In this document: piece after piece, positions 8,353-16,584 of the stretch
Numbering within the stretch: position 1 is the stretch's first letter
How the letters are laid out: every line of letters starts with the position of its first letter
DNA from: Anaerolinea thermolimosa
Lineage (GTDB): Bacteria > Chloroflexota > Anaerolineae > Anaerolineales > Anaerolineaceae
DNA length: 64,000 nucleotides
NCBI RefSeq assembly: GCF_001050195.2
Contig: NZ_DF967965.1
Coordinates: 357,815 to 421,814 of the forward strand
Direction: 5' to 3'
Program-made: the position numbers and the translations under genes
The notes under the pieces: model-generated
The model's input: the letters and a program-made list of their open reading frames with translations, nothing else
Databases searched by the model: none
What the model was told of the DNA's origin: nothing

Positions 8353-8994
8353 ATGCATCACTGGAGGGCTATTCTCTTCGATATTGGCGGGGTTCTGGTG
8401 TGCACAGAAGACCCTGCTCCGCGCCAGCGCCTCGCTCAGCAATACGGGCTAAGTCGTGAAGGGCTGGAAAACCTGGTTTTCGGAAGCCCGGTCAGCCTGG
8501 CGGCGGAGCGAGGCGAGGCTTCGGAGGAGGATGTCTGGCAGTTTGTCCGGCGCTCTCTCCACCTTAATGAGGCGGCGCTGGTTGAATTCAAGCGCGATTT
8601 CTGGGCCGGTGATCGGCTGGATCAGACTCTGGTTGCCTGGCTGGCCAAAAAACGTTCGCATTTCCGCATCGGGTTGCTGACCAATTGCTGGAGCCGGGAG
8701 CCTTTGACGTATTATTCAACGCTCCTTGGTCTGCCTGATCATTCCCTGGCCGGGGCTGTAGATGCTGTGGTGAGTTCAGCCCAGGTGAGGGTGCGTAAAC
8801 CACACCCGCGAATTTTTGAAGCGATCCTTCAGGTGCTCGGTGTGCCTCCTGGCGAGAGCATATTTGTGGATGATTTTCTGGAAAATGTGGAAGGCGCACG
8901 TGCGCTGGGTATGACGGGGATTCATTTCCGCAAGCGGGAGGACGTGTTATCTGCCCTTGACCGGATGCTCCATGGGGGACGGCTTCATGAATAA
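8353..8994 (+). CDS. HAD-family hydrolase (subfamily IA)
   Basis: A 213-residue HAD-fold protein. Motif I is LFDIGGVLV at the N-terminus (nucleophile Asp9; the second motif Asp is Gly, as in YihX-type members). Motif II is LLTNCW, motif III the Lys in VRVRKPHPRIFEAIL, and motif IV FVDDFLENVEGA. The cap is helical (about residues 20-100). It probably acts as a small-molecule phosphatase of unknown substrate. Its start codon lies 7 nt after a TATACT, implying a leaderless mRNA. It overlaps the next gene by 8 nt. Confidence 0.88.
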   Translation: MHHWRAILFDIGGVLVCTEDPAPRQRLAQQYGLSREGLENLVFGSPVSLAAERGEASEEDVWQFVRRSLHLNEAALVEFKRDFWAGDRLDQTLVAWLAKKRSHFRIGLLTNCWSREPLTYYSTLLGLPDHSLAGAVDAVVSSAQVRVRKPHPRIFEAILQVLGVPPGESIFVDDFLENVEGARALGMTGIHFRKREDVLSALDRMLHGGRLHE

Positions 8995-9595
8995 TGGCGG
9001 AGCCCTGCACGTACTGGGGGTTGTGGCAGATACGCATGTGCCCGACCGGGTGAATGCTCTGCACCCGGAATTGCTTTCGGCGCTGAGAACTGCCGGGGTG
9101 GAGAGGATTCTTCACGCTGGAGATGTCTGTGTTCGCCAGGTGATTGAAGAACTGGAAAGTGTAGCTCCGGTAACGGTGGCGCGTGGAAACCGCGACTGGA
9201 TGCTTTCGCCCTTGCCTCCATGGAGTGCCCTGCTGGAACTGGATGGAGTTCGGGTGGCAATGGCTCATGGGCAGGGGAGTTTTTTTACCTACTGGCTGGA
9301 TAAATTCCTCTTTGTCTTTCAAGGGTACCGGTTTGAGCGGTATCAGCGGGTAGTGGCAGCGTCTTCGGCTCTGGAGGCCGATGTGTATATTTTCGGGCAT
9401 ACCCACCGCGCCGAAAATCGCCTGGTGGGAGGACGGCTTTTCTTCAATCCCGGTTCGGCCAGCTTTGGTTTTATTAAGGGCAGCCGTCACCCGTCCTTCG
9501 GTTTGTTAACCATCCGCCCCGGTGGGCAGGTGCAGGGAGAAATTCGTCCGCTGAACGGGTGGCGGGTGGTAAAGGGGCGCTGGGAGCGATTGTAA
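8987..9595 (+). CDS. YfcE/MJ0936-type metallophosphoesterase
   Basis: A 202-residue calcineurin-like phosphoesterase. Metal motifs are VVADTHVPD, LHAGDVC, ARGNRDW, MAHGQG and FGHTHRAE, in the order and spacing of the YfcE family. The middle has an insertion (YWLDKFLFVFQGYRFERYQR). The ATG at 8987 is preferred because GGGGGA lies upstream and the overlap with the HAD gene is short. A second member of this family, without the insertion, lies at 11827. The substrate is not known; relatives act on phosphodiesters such as cyclic nucleotides. Confidence 0.88.
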   Translation: MNNGGALHVLGVVADTHVPDRVNALHPELLSALRTAGVERILHAGDVCVRQVIEELESVAPVTVARGNRDWMLSPLPPWSALLELDGVRVAMAHGQGSFFTYWLDKFLFVFQGYRFERYQRVVAASSALEADVYIFGHTHRAENRLVGGRLFFNPGSASFGFIKGSRHPSFGLLTIRPGGQVQGEIRPLNGWRVVKGRWERL

Positions 9596-9670
9596 ATCCC
9601 GGGACACCCGGCCTGGGCAGAAGAGCCTGCCGTCACCCGGGCTTTGTTCCATGCGGTACAGGCTAAAAGA

Positions 9671-9707
9671 GGGGAGCTGCCCGGGCGATGATTTCGGGCA
9701 GCTCCCC
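9671..9707. terminator. Long inverted repeat between convergent genes
   Basis: GGGGAGCTGCCCG (9671-9683) pairs perfectly with CGGGCAGCTCCCC (9695-9707) around an 11-nt loop. A short T-rich stretch follows on the plus strand. A second inverted pair, CCCGGG at 9599 and 9638, lies just before it. It probably terminates the plus-strand operon against the alpha-galactosidase gene. Confidence 0.7.
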
Positions 9708-9715
9708 TGAATGTT

Positions 9716-11797
9716 TTATGAGACTCGTCGTATGCGCAGTACGGTTGACGAAAAATCAGAAAGCATAACCGGTACTCCCTGCTCCATCCAGGCCAGGCCT
9801 GAGCGGGGTTCGGATTCGCCTTCAATTTCGTAAAGTGCGTTTTCATCCAGCCCGCGCAGGCGCACCGGCGGGAGCATAACCGGCTCAGGGATATGGGTGC
9901 GGAAGACAAAAAGGACCCCTTCGGAACGATCTTTACTCATGTATTGAACTGCCGAGAAGGGGGACTGTTGCGGCGATAGGAGCCGGAACTGGTCGCCGAG
10001 TTGAACGATGGGGCGAATTTCTTTGTAAAGAGCAATCCAGTGAGCGGCCTGCTGGCGTTCTTCTTCGCTCCAGTGGAGCAGATTCCCGCCCACACCCAGG
10101 GCACCACACATGGCCACATGGAAGCGGAAGTCTAAAGGAATGCGCTCGCTGGCGGCATCGGTTACCCAGGCTTCCATCACGCTGGCAGGGAAAATGCAGG
10201 AGAACCCCTCCTGAATGTTCAGGCGAGCGGTTGCTTCGGTGTTATCGCTCACCCATACCTGATCGGCCAGGTGTAAGATACCCAGGTCAGCGCGCCCTCC
10301 ACCCCCGGAACAGCTTTGCCAGATGACGTTGGGATGGCGGCGGCGTAATTCACCCCACACGCGGTATACTCCCTGCACATAACGCACCCAGAGTTCACGC
10401 GGGTCACCAGGAGCATCTGGCCAGCCAGGTTCGCTGACGTTTCGATTCATATCCCATTTGATGAAAGCAATATTGTTCTCACGGAGGAGGCGGTCCAGGG
10501 TCTCGATCAGGTATTCCTGTACATCAGGCCGGGCCAGGTTGAGGATGAGTTGATTGCGGGCTTCGGTGCGGGGACGGGAAGGGAAGTGAATGACCCAATC
10601 GGGGTGCGCCCGGTACAGGTGGCTGTCGGGATTGACCATCTCAGGCTCGATCCAGAGCCCGAAATCCATTCCCAGATCATTGACTTTACGGATAAGGGGT
10701 TGCAATCCATCCGGGAATTTGGCAGGATCGGGCCACCAGTCACCCAGTCCGGCATTGTCGGAATGGCGCCCCTGGAACCAGCCGTCATCTACGACGAAGA
10801 GTTCGATGCCCATATCGGCGGCGAGTTCAGCCAGGCGGGTTTGACTCTGGACGTCAACATCAAAGGTGGTGGCTTCCCACGAGTTGTAGAGCACCTTATG
10901 GGTGATGGGGCCGTGAGGAAGGATGGAATGCCGGATAAAATCGTGCAACAGACGGCTGGCCGCGCCGAAGCCGCCCTTCGTATAGCCTGCAAAAGCTGAG
11001 GGAGTGGTGAATACTTCTCCCGGCTGAAGGCACCAGGCAAAATCCCAGTCGTTCAGCCCGATGTTGATCCGGGTGGAGTCAAAATCGGTTACCTCTGCAG
11101 TGATCTTCCAGTTTCCGCTCCAGGCCAGGGCGCCGAACCACACTTCTCCCTGATCTTCATCCGCCGTCCCGCGATCGATGGCAAACCAGGGGCTGGCATG
11201 ATGGCTGGTTGTGATACGGCGGCTTTCCAGCACTTTCAGGCCGGGTTTGAGAAATTCACGCTGGAGATGGTTTTCATCCAGCCATTTTCCGCTCAGATGA
11301 GTCAGGCGGTATTGACCGAACCGTGGAAGGTGCCACTGGGCAGAGAAAATCCGCTCCAGGGTGACGGGCTGGCTGCCCAGGTTTTCCACGGTAACCCAGC
11401 GCTCGATCAGGTCCTCGGCAACATGGGCGCGGTAGTGCAGGTTCACCCGCAGAGGATAGAGAGCATCGTGTAGATGCAGGATGAGTTCTTCTCCCTGGGT
11501 GCTGGCCTCTTCAAAGAGCAGGACTGTGTCACGGGTGCCATCTGAGAAAGTCAGTTTGAGGCAGGGGTCAATATATTTCAGACCGCCGCAGGCAGGGTAT
11601 TCCTCTGGAACCACCTGTCCCGGGCCGTTAAAAGAGGCCCACCCTGGCATGGCGATTGGAGGTGGGTAATCCGTCGGGCGGGGGAGGCGCACTCCCCAGT
11701 AGCGATGGGTGAGTAACCCCATGGCATTCATGCCTGTGGCGTAACCGGTGTTTCTTGTTTCGATGATCCAGGAGTTGGGGAAAGAGAAGATAGGCAT
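9716..11797 (-). CDS. Alpha-galactosidase, glycoside hydrolase family 36
   Basis: Hydrolyses terminal alpha-1,6-galactose from oligosaccharides such as melibiose and raffinose. At 693 residues it has the family layout: an N-terminal beta supersandwich (to about residue 300), a TIM barrel (about 305-620) and a C-terminal beta domain. Key motifs are VVDDGWF, GLWIEPEMVNPDS, FIKWDMNR (nucleophile Asp, near 450) and QSCSGGGGRADLGIL followed by VWVSDNT (acid/base Asp). There is no signal peptide, so it is cytoplasmic. No sugar transporter or raffinose gene is adjacent, and the gene stands alone. It is downstream of, and on the same strand as, the phosphoesterase at 11827. Confidence 0.93.
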   Translation of the reverse strand: MPIFSFPNSWIIETRNTGYATGMNAMGLLTHRYWGVRLPRPTDYPPPIAMPGWASFNGPGQVVPEEYPACGGLKYIDPCLKLTFSDGTRDTVLLFEEASTQGEELILHLHDALYPLRVNLHYRAHVAEDLIERWVTVENLGSQPVTLERIFSAQWHLPRFGQYRLTHLSGKWLDENHLQREFLKPGLKVLESRRITTSHHASPWFAIDRGTADEDQGEVWFGALAWSGNWKITAEVTDFDSTRINIGLNDWDFAWCLQPGEVFTTPSAFAGYTKGGFGAASRLLHDFIRHSILPHGPITHKVLYNSWEATTFDVDVQSQTRLAELAADMGIELFVVDDGWFQGRHSDNAGLGDWWPDPAKFPDGLQPLIRKVNDLGMDFGLWIEPEMVNPDSHLYRAHPDWVIHFPSRPRTEARNQLILNLARPDVQEYLIETLDRLLRENNIAFIKWDMNRNVSEPGWPDAPGDPRELWVRYVQGVYRVWGELRRRHPNVIWQSCSGGGGRADLGILHLADQVWVSDNTEATARLNIQEGFSCIFPASVMEAWVTDAASERIPLDFRFHVAMCGALGVGGNLLHWSEEERQQAAHWIALYKEIRPIVQLGDQFRLLSPQQSPFSAVQYMSKDRSEGVLFVFRTHIPEPVMLPPVRLRGLDENALYEIEGESEPRSGLAWMEQGVPVMLSDFSSTVLRIRRVS

Positions 11798-11826
11798 AGG
11801 ATTTCTCCAGATGTGAGAGGCCTGAC

Positions 11827-12321
11827 TCAGGCCAGGTAAAAGAATCGCCCCTGATGGGTTTGCGAGTCTAAAAGATAGAAGGATCGTTCTTCCACTCTGA
11901 CGCCGCCCAGTGCACCCGGGTTGATCAGACGCATCTTCCCGATTTGTTCATCGCGGCGCCGATGGGTGTGGCCGGTAAAGAGAAGATCAACCGACTGGCT
12001 GCGGATCAGTTCTTGAAGAGCGGCGGAGACGTGCCCATGGACGGCGGCAATTTGCAGCCCTTCGATCTCTCCGCGGTAAATCATGCCTGAGTAGTTCGAG
12101 GGGTTAAGCTGGAGCAGTGCCTGGCGGATGGCACCGGTGGCAATGTCTCCATTTCCGCACACATGGATCACGCGGAAACCGCCCAGAGCGGAGGCTGTTT
12201 CGGGGGTGGTCAGGTCGCCACAATGGATGAGCACTTCGGCCCCTTCCTGCCTCAGACGCTCCAGGGCAACCTGCAGGTTGTGAAGATGGTTATGAGTATC
12301 GGAGATGATGCCGATTTTCAT
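11827..12321 (-). CDS. YfcE-type metallophosphoesterase
   Basis: A 164-residue phosphoesterase with GIISDTHNHLHN, LIHCGDL, VCGNGDI, AVHGHVS and FTGHTHRRRD metal motifs, the minimal YfcE/MJ0936 form. It starts 2 nt after the stop of a truncated second copy of the rel C-terminus, created by a tandem duplication. Its own first 17 codons are present again at 13052-13102. Before the duplication the gene followed the intact rel directly and was probably coupled to it; now a 781-nt insert separates them. The ATG at 12319-12321 is used; an upstream TTG overlapping the rel stop is the alternative. Confidence 0.85.
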   Translation of the reverse strand: MKIGIISDTHNHLHNLQVALERLRQEGAEVLIHCGDLTTPETASALGGFRVIHVCGNGDIATGAIRQALLQLNPSNYSGMIYRGEIEGLQIAAVHGHVSAALQELIRSQSVDLLFTGHTHRRRDEQIGKMRLINPGALGGVRVEERSFYLLDSQTHQGRFFYLA

Positions 12322-13833
12322 CGTCAAACAATTTCCAATAGCCTGAAGGCAATATTGCTTCTTCGGAAAGAACGCTCCAGAGCCGCTTTGTGGGTCTCAT
12401 CCAGCGAGGTGATTACCAGCCGCAGGCTGAATCCGCCATCGGGTAAAGTGTTGTTGACCGAGCGCAGGATGTTCCCTCCATGCCGCGAGACGATTCCGGC
12501 CAGGCGGGAAAGCACCCCGGGGCGGTTGTCTTCCTGGGGGGCAACCAGGTTGACGGTCGTCCAGTGCAGGTTCTCGCGGGTAATACCGGCCTGAATGAGC
12601 GCCTGACGCAGATCTTCCACCCGGATGGCGCCCCCGCCCACCGCCGCGTACAGGTCTTCCAGGCTGGCGCAACCGAGAAGTTCAAGAAGGGTATCGACAC
12701 GGTCTGCCTCCAGAGTTTGCACATCTTCGAGGGCCAGAATACCGGCCTCGGCAAGCATTCCACGTACCCTTTGCCGCCCCTGGTCGGCAGATTTCCGCAA
12801 TGCCTCGATCGCCAGCACCACCCGCAGCAGGCGGGCAGTCGATTCGTTACAGAAGCTCAACCATTCTTCAGAGGGGGTGAGACGTTTACCGCTGGTGACC
12901 ACCTCAACCACGTCTCCCGGGGAAACACGGTCGGAGAGCCGGGCAAGGTTGCCATTGACTTTAACAGCGCTGATCTTATCCAGCAGGAATTCTTGCTGGA
13001 TGGATGCTACTGCATCGAGCACGGTGGAACCCTCTCTCAGGAAGCGCGCCCCTGCAGGTTGTGAAGATGGTTATGAGTATCGGAGATGATGCCGATTTTC
13101 ATCGTCAAACAATTTCCAATAGCCTGAAGGCAATATTGCTTCTTCGGAAAGAACGCTCCAGAGCCGCTTTGTGGGTCTCATCCAGCGAGGTGATTACCAG
13201 CCGCAGGCTGAATCCGCCATCGGGTAAAGTGTTGTTGACCGAGCGCAGGATGTTCCCTCCATGCCGCGAGACGATTCCGGCCAGGCGGGAAAGCACCCCG
13301 GGGCGGTTGTCTTCCTGGGGGGCAACCAGGTTGACGGTCGTCCAGTGCAGGTTCTCGCGGGTAATACCGGCCTGAATGAGCGCCTGACGCAGATCTTCCA
13401 CCCGGATGGCGCCCCCGCCCACCGCCGCGTACAGGTCTTCCAGGCTGGCGCAACCGAGAAGTTCAAGAAGGGTATCGACACGGTCTGCCTCCAGAGTTTG
13501 CACATCTTCGAGGGCCAGAATACCGGCCTCGGCAAGCATTCCACGTACCCTTTGCCGCCCCTGGTCGGCAGATTTCCGCAATGCCTCGATCGCCAGCACC
13601 ACCCGCAGCAGGCGGGCAGTCGATTCGTTACAGAAGCTCAACCATTCTTCAGAGGGGGTGAGACGTTTACCGCTGGTGACCACCTCAACCACGTCTCCCG
13701 GGGAAACACGGTCGGAGAGCCGGGCAAGGTTGCCATTGACTTTAACAGCGCTGATCTTATCCAGCAGGAATTCTTGCTGGATGGATGCTACTGCATCGAG
13801 CACGGTGGAACCCTCTCTCAGGAAGCGCGCCCC
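12270..13833. repeat. 781-bp tandem direct duplication
   Basis: Bases 12270-13052 and 13051-13833 are the same 783-nt sequence, offset by 781 nt and sharing a 2-nt CC at the junction. I found no differences between the copies by eye. Each copy contains the last 243 codons or so of rel plus the first 17 codons of the downstream phosphoesterase. The ends carry no IS or long repeat, only the CC microhomology, so it looks like a recent slippage or end-joining event, or an assembly artefact. Confidence 0.93.
12324..13050 (-). pseudogene. Truncated second copy of the rel C-terminus
   Basis: Encodes the TGS-ACT half of the RelA/SpoT homologue, identical to the 3' part of the gene at 13105. It has lost the HD and synthetase domains. 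At its upstream border the duplicated phosphoesterase start (13100-13102) reads 17 native codons, then GRAS and a stop, so the two fragments are out of frame. A GTG at 13020-13022 could start a 232-residue TGS-ACT polypeptide, but it has no clear ribosome site. It is probably non-functional, although an isolated regulatory domain could interfere with Rel. Confidence 0.8.
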
Positions 13834-14961
13834 GCCGCTGGGGGTGAGAATTTCAATGGGGCGGTAGTGGGAGGTATCGCGGTGGTGACGAATGCAGTCG
13901 ATCACCCCCCACATGTTTTCACCCTCCATTTCCCGGGTGGCGATGGCTACTTCGACGGCTCCATAATCGGGTAACCAGATGGTGACCTGAATGGCACGGT
14001 AACCATTCTGGGGGTAGGCAATGAAATCGTCAAAGCGGTCGTTATCCAGGTAGGGGCCAAAGAAGGTATTGACCGCTCCAAGGAGTTCGTAACAGGCTGT
14101 GCGGGAGTTGTTGTCGACCACGAGACGAAAGCTGATCAGGTCATTGACATGGGCGAAATTATTCAGGGGGGCTTTCCGCGCCCGTGCCATACGGCGGAGC
14201 TTTTGCCAGGTTTGCCAGTACCCTTTGACGAAGATAGAAACCGAGCCTTCTATACCGGCTTTTTCCATGAGATGAGCCAGTTGCTCCATGAAGGGTTCGA
14301 TGAACGAAAGTTGCAAGCGTGGGTCGGCGTCTATGCGGGCATGGACATCGGCAAAGGTCTCGGGCTCGGCGTAAGGAAAGGCGAGGTCCTCCAACCAGCA
14401 GCGCCATTGATAGCAATTCAGGATACCTGCCAGTTTCCCGTAGGCGCGAATGGCTTCGGTGGCTTTCTGCACCCGTTTGGCGGGCGGCATGTGTTGCAGG
14501 GTGAGGAGATTATGACTTTTGTCGGCCAGTTTGACCAGAAAGACACCCGGATCGCGGAACATGGCGATCTTTCGCAGGGTTTCCAGCTCGCGGGAGCGGC
14601 CATCTCGCGGGTTGCTCAGCTTGGTCACCCCATCGACGATATGAGCCACTTCTTCACCCAGGGGGCCGGGGAACTTCTGGCGGATGCGGTCGAGGCTCTC
14701 GCCGGAGTCTTCGACGCTATCGTGGAGAAGGCCGGCGATGGTCCAGGCTTCATTTCCCACCAGCCGGTCGAGGAAAGCCCCTACCCAGGCGCAATGGGTT
14801 TCAAAATAAGGTTCGCCGCTGAGACGTTTCTGCCCGGCGTGGAGCTCTCGTCCCCAGGCATAAGCCTCGGCGATGGCCGGTGTGCGCGGGACGAACTTCC
14901 CCGGCATGATATCATCAGCCAGGTTGGGGCGCATCTCATGAATGGTTTGAATGTGCACCAT
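13105..14961 (-). CDS. RelA/SpoT homologue, (p)ppGpp hydrolase with divergent synthetase domain
   Basis: Bifunctional-type alarmone enzyme of 618 residues. The HD hydrolase domain (about 30-190) keeps LLHDSVEDSG and KLADKSHNLLTL. The synthetase region (about 225-370) is recognisable (NDLISFRLVVDN, AYPQNGYRAIQV, VEVAIATREME), but the usual NGYxSLH is NGYRAIQ and the R-x-K substrate loop is altered, so synthesis may be weak or absent. A TGS domain (about 390-450, REGSTVLDAV to GDVVEVVTS) and a C-terminal ACT domain (about 545-618) follow. It is shorter than typical 720-residue Rel. A TAAAAT ends 6 nt before the ATG. The 3' third is duplicated downstream. Confidence 0.88.
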   Translation of the reverse strand: MVHIQTIHEMRPNLADDIMPGKFVPRTPAIAEAYAWGRELHAGQKRLSGEPYFETHCAWVGAFLDRLVGNEAWTIAGLLHDSVEDSGESLDRIRQKFPGPLGEEVAHIVDGVTKLSNPRDGRSRELETLRKIAMFRDPGVFLVKLADKSHNLLTLQHMPPAKRVQKATEAIRAYGKLAGILNCYQWRCWLEDLAFPYAEPETFADVHARIDADPRLQLSFIEPFMEQLAHLMEKAGIEGSVSIFVKGYWQTWQKLRRMARARKAPLNNFAHVNDLISFRLVVDNNSRTACYELLGAVNTFFGPYLDNDRFDDFIAYPQNGYRAIQVTIWLPDYGAVEVAIATREMEGENMWGVIDCIRHHRDTSHYRPIEILTPSGGARFLREGSTVLDAVASIQQEFLLDKISAVKVNGNLARLSDRVSPGDVVEVVTSGKRLTPSEEWLSFCNESTARLLRVVLAIEALRKSADQGRQRVRGMLAEAGILALEDVQTLEADRVDTLLELLGCASLEDLYAAVGGGAIRVEDLRQALIQAGITRENLHWTTVNLVAPQEDNRPGVLSRLAGIVSRHGGNILRSVNNTLPDGGFSLRLVITSLDETHKAALERSFRRSNIAFRLLEIV

Positions 14962-15024
14962 GTAAAAATTTTAACCTTAATTTGAAGAAAAAGCTGCTTT
15001 TTACACTCCATTTGTTTGTGAGAT

Positions 15025-15039
15025 TCGTCACAGGATTGA
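15025..15039 (+). repeat. Left target-site duplication of the IS element
   Basis: TCGTCACAGGATTGA, repeated exactly at 16507-16521 on the other side of the element. The next base is T on both sides, so the duplication could be read as 16 bp. Confidence 0.9.
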
Positions 15040-16506
15040 TGTCAATGCAAAATAGAAATGTCCCCTGAAATGCAAAATAGAGATGTCCCCTATGAAGAGT
15101 GGTGAGACAATGCCAGATGTGATGTTGAGGTCCATGTTAGTCAGTGCCATGGGGTGAAGCTTCTTCGATGGGTTTCCCGTTCAGGTGGTGACCATAGCGG
15201 CGCCAGGGGTGATTGGGGGCAGGGGACGGTGGAGCCTTGACCTGACGATCGAGGGATTTGGTATCCACGATGTCGGCTTGACGGATCGCCTTCTGGTAGA
15301 GGGAGTAAGGCAAGGGCTGGTTTTTGTAGAGGATCGTCACTTCTCCTTGAGGGGTCTCGCAAACGGTTACCCGGGCATTGCGTAAGGCATAGTCTGGGCG
15401 TTCGGATTGGATCTGGTAGATCATGTGCTTGAACTGGAGGGTCAGGTTTTTGGAGAGGGTACGGGTTTCCTGGTGAGACAGGATCAGGTCCAGGTTTTCG
15501 GCAGGTAACAAGGGTCGATGGGCATTGTGATGACTGCGCGGGGCTACTGCAAAACGGCGGTTGAAATCTTCCCGAAACTCGGGTAAGAAAGCATTCGCCG
15601 TGGCCATGTCAGAAATCCCCCGTAAACGCAGTTCTTTCACCAGGCGGTCTTGCAGGGTCTGGTTCGCCCGTTCAATGCGTCCTTTGGCTTGGGGAGTACT
15701 GGCACACAGGATCTGGATCTCCAGTTCCTGCATGGCCCGTCCAAATTGGGTCAACCCGGAGGTGGTTGCCAGAGGACGGGGCTGATTGACCCGAAAAATG
15801 CCATGACGGTCGCTGTAGAAGGCTAGCGGCTTGCCATAACGCTCCAGGTAGTGGCGCGTCGCCTCACAGTAGGCGAAAAAGGTCTCATCGGGCACAAACC
15901 ACAGTTCCATCAACTGTCCCGTCGCATCATCGATAAACACCAGCAGGGTACACTGCGGACCCCGTTCTTCGAACCAGGCATGATCCGAGCCATCGATTTG
16001 CACTAACTCCCCTAAACACGCTCTCCGTTCGCGCATCTGGTGCACTGGCGCTTTCTTCCCCCGCCGCGGCTTCCATAGCCCTTCAGCTATCATCAGTTTG
16101 CGCACACTTTCCCGCGAAAGCCTCAATTGATGCCGCTCGCTCAACTTCTCATGCGCTAACGTCGGACCAAAGTCCGCATAACGCTCATACAGCAGGTCCA
16201 GGGCTTTCTGCCGCGTTCCTCCATCCAGCCGATGGTTGCTCGGCTTCCCCCGCCTTCGGCTCACCAGCCCTGCCGCTCCTTCGCCTTTGTATGCCCGATA
16301 CAGCCGTTTGATCTGTCGTACACTCAGCCCCAGTATCCGCGCGGCTTCCCCTTGCGTTAGCCGCTTGTCTTTTATCCGTTGCATCGTTTCTAACCGGGTG
16401 ATCTCTTCTTTACTCATCGCTAGTAGTTCGTCCATTCCCTTTCTCGTCCCTCCTATGGGGACATTTTAACTTTGCACAAAGGGGACTTTACTACTTTGCA
16501 CTAACA
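15040..16506 (-). mobile_element. ISNCY/IS1202-like insertion sequence, 1467 bp
   Basis: A complete element: one transposase gene, imperfect terminal inverted repeats and a 15-bp target duplication. The left end (15040) reads TGTCAATGCAAAATAG then AAATGTCCCC; the right end, read inward from 16506, is TGTTAGTGCAAAGTAG then TAAAGTCCCC. Each end carries a second tandem copy of the TGCAAA-N8-GTCCCC unit about 20 nt further in (left 15070-15090, right 16454-16478), probably transposase-binding iterons. Direct repeats of 15-18 bp fit, from memory, one subgroup of the IS1202 family. The intact ORF and ends suggest recent insertion. Confidence 0.9.
15137..16435 (-). CDS. Transposase, ISNCY/IS1202-like (DDE, rve-type integrase core)
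   Basis: A 432-residue DDE transposase. The N-terminal helix-turn-helix region (about 20-65) includes RLTQGEAARILGLSVRQIKR; the linker has SRRRGKPSNHRL. The catalytic core (about 145-330) shows QIDGSDHAWFE (first Asp), AFYSDRHGIF (second Asp) and TPQAKGRIERANQTLQDR (Glu). These are the blocks I associate with the former ISNCY (ISDol1/IS1202-like) transposases. The frame is intact, with no internal stops. It is transcribed towards rel and away from the S1 gene. Confidence 0.92.
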   Translation of the reverse strand: MDELLAMSKEEITRLETMQRIKDKRLTQGEAARILGLSVRQIKRLYRAYKGEGAAGLVSRRRGKPSNHRLDGGTRQKALDLLYERYADFGPTLAHEKLSERHQLRLSRESVRKLMIAEGLWKPRRGKKAPVHQMRERRACLGELVQIDGSDHAWFEERGPQCTLLVFIDDATGQLMELWFVPDETFFAYCEATRHYLERYGKPLAFYSDRHGIFRVNQPRPLATTSGLTQFGRAMQELEIQILCASTPQAKGRIERANQTLQDRLVKELRLRGISDMATANAFLPEFREDFNRRFAVAPRSHHNAHRPLLPAENLDLILSHQETRTLSKNLTLQFKHMIYQIQSERPDYALRNARVTVCETPQGEVTILYKNQPLPYSLYQKAIRQADIVDTKSLDRQVKAPPSPAPNHPWRRYGHHLNGKPIEEASPHGTD

Positions 16507-16521
16507 TCGTCACAGGATTGA
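16507..16521 (+). repeat. Right target-site duplication of the IS element
   Basis: TCGTCACAGGATTGA, identical to 15025-15039. Its last base is immediately followed by the -35 hexamer TTGACA of the downstream gene. Confidence 0.9.
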
Positions 16522-16550
16522 TTGACAACCTTGTTTTGGGGGGGTATAAT
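16522..16550 (+). promoter_or_regulatory. Consensus promoter of the S1-domain gene
   Basis: TTGACA (16522-16527), a 17-nt spacer and TATAAT (16545-16550): a perfect sigma-70-type match. The IS sits directly upstream, so any native UP element or upstream regulator site beyond the 15-bp duplication has been replaced by IS sequence. Confidence 0.9.
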
Positions 16551-16584
16551 CACCTTTCGTGACACTAATAAGGGAGAGTACGTG

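Noticed and set aside
9599..9643. CCCGGG inverted pair after the phosphoesterase gene as a separate regulatory element
   Set aside because: Short and GC-rich; the much stronger hairpin at 9671-9707 is the likelier terminator, so no separate role is claimed.
12324..13022. A separate 232-residue TGS-ACT gene
   Set aside because: It is an exact duplicate of the rel 3' end with no ribosome site and an out-of-frame junction, so it is treated as a fragment.
16522..16584. Longer S1-protein form starting at 16522
   Set aside because: It would begin within the -35 box of the consensus promoter, so it cannot be translated from that transcript.
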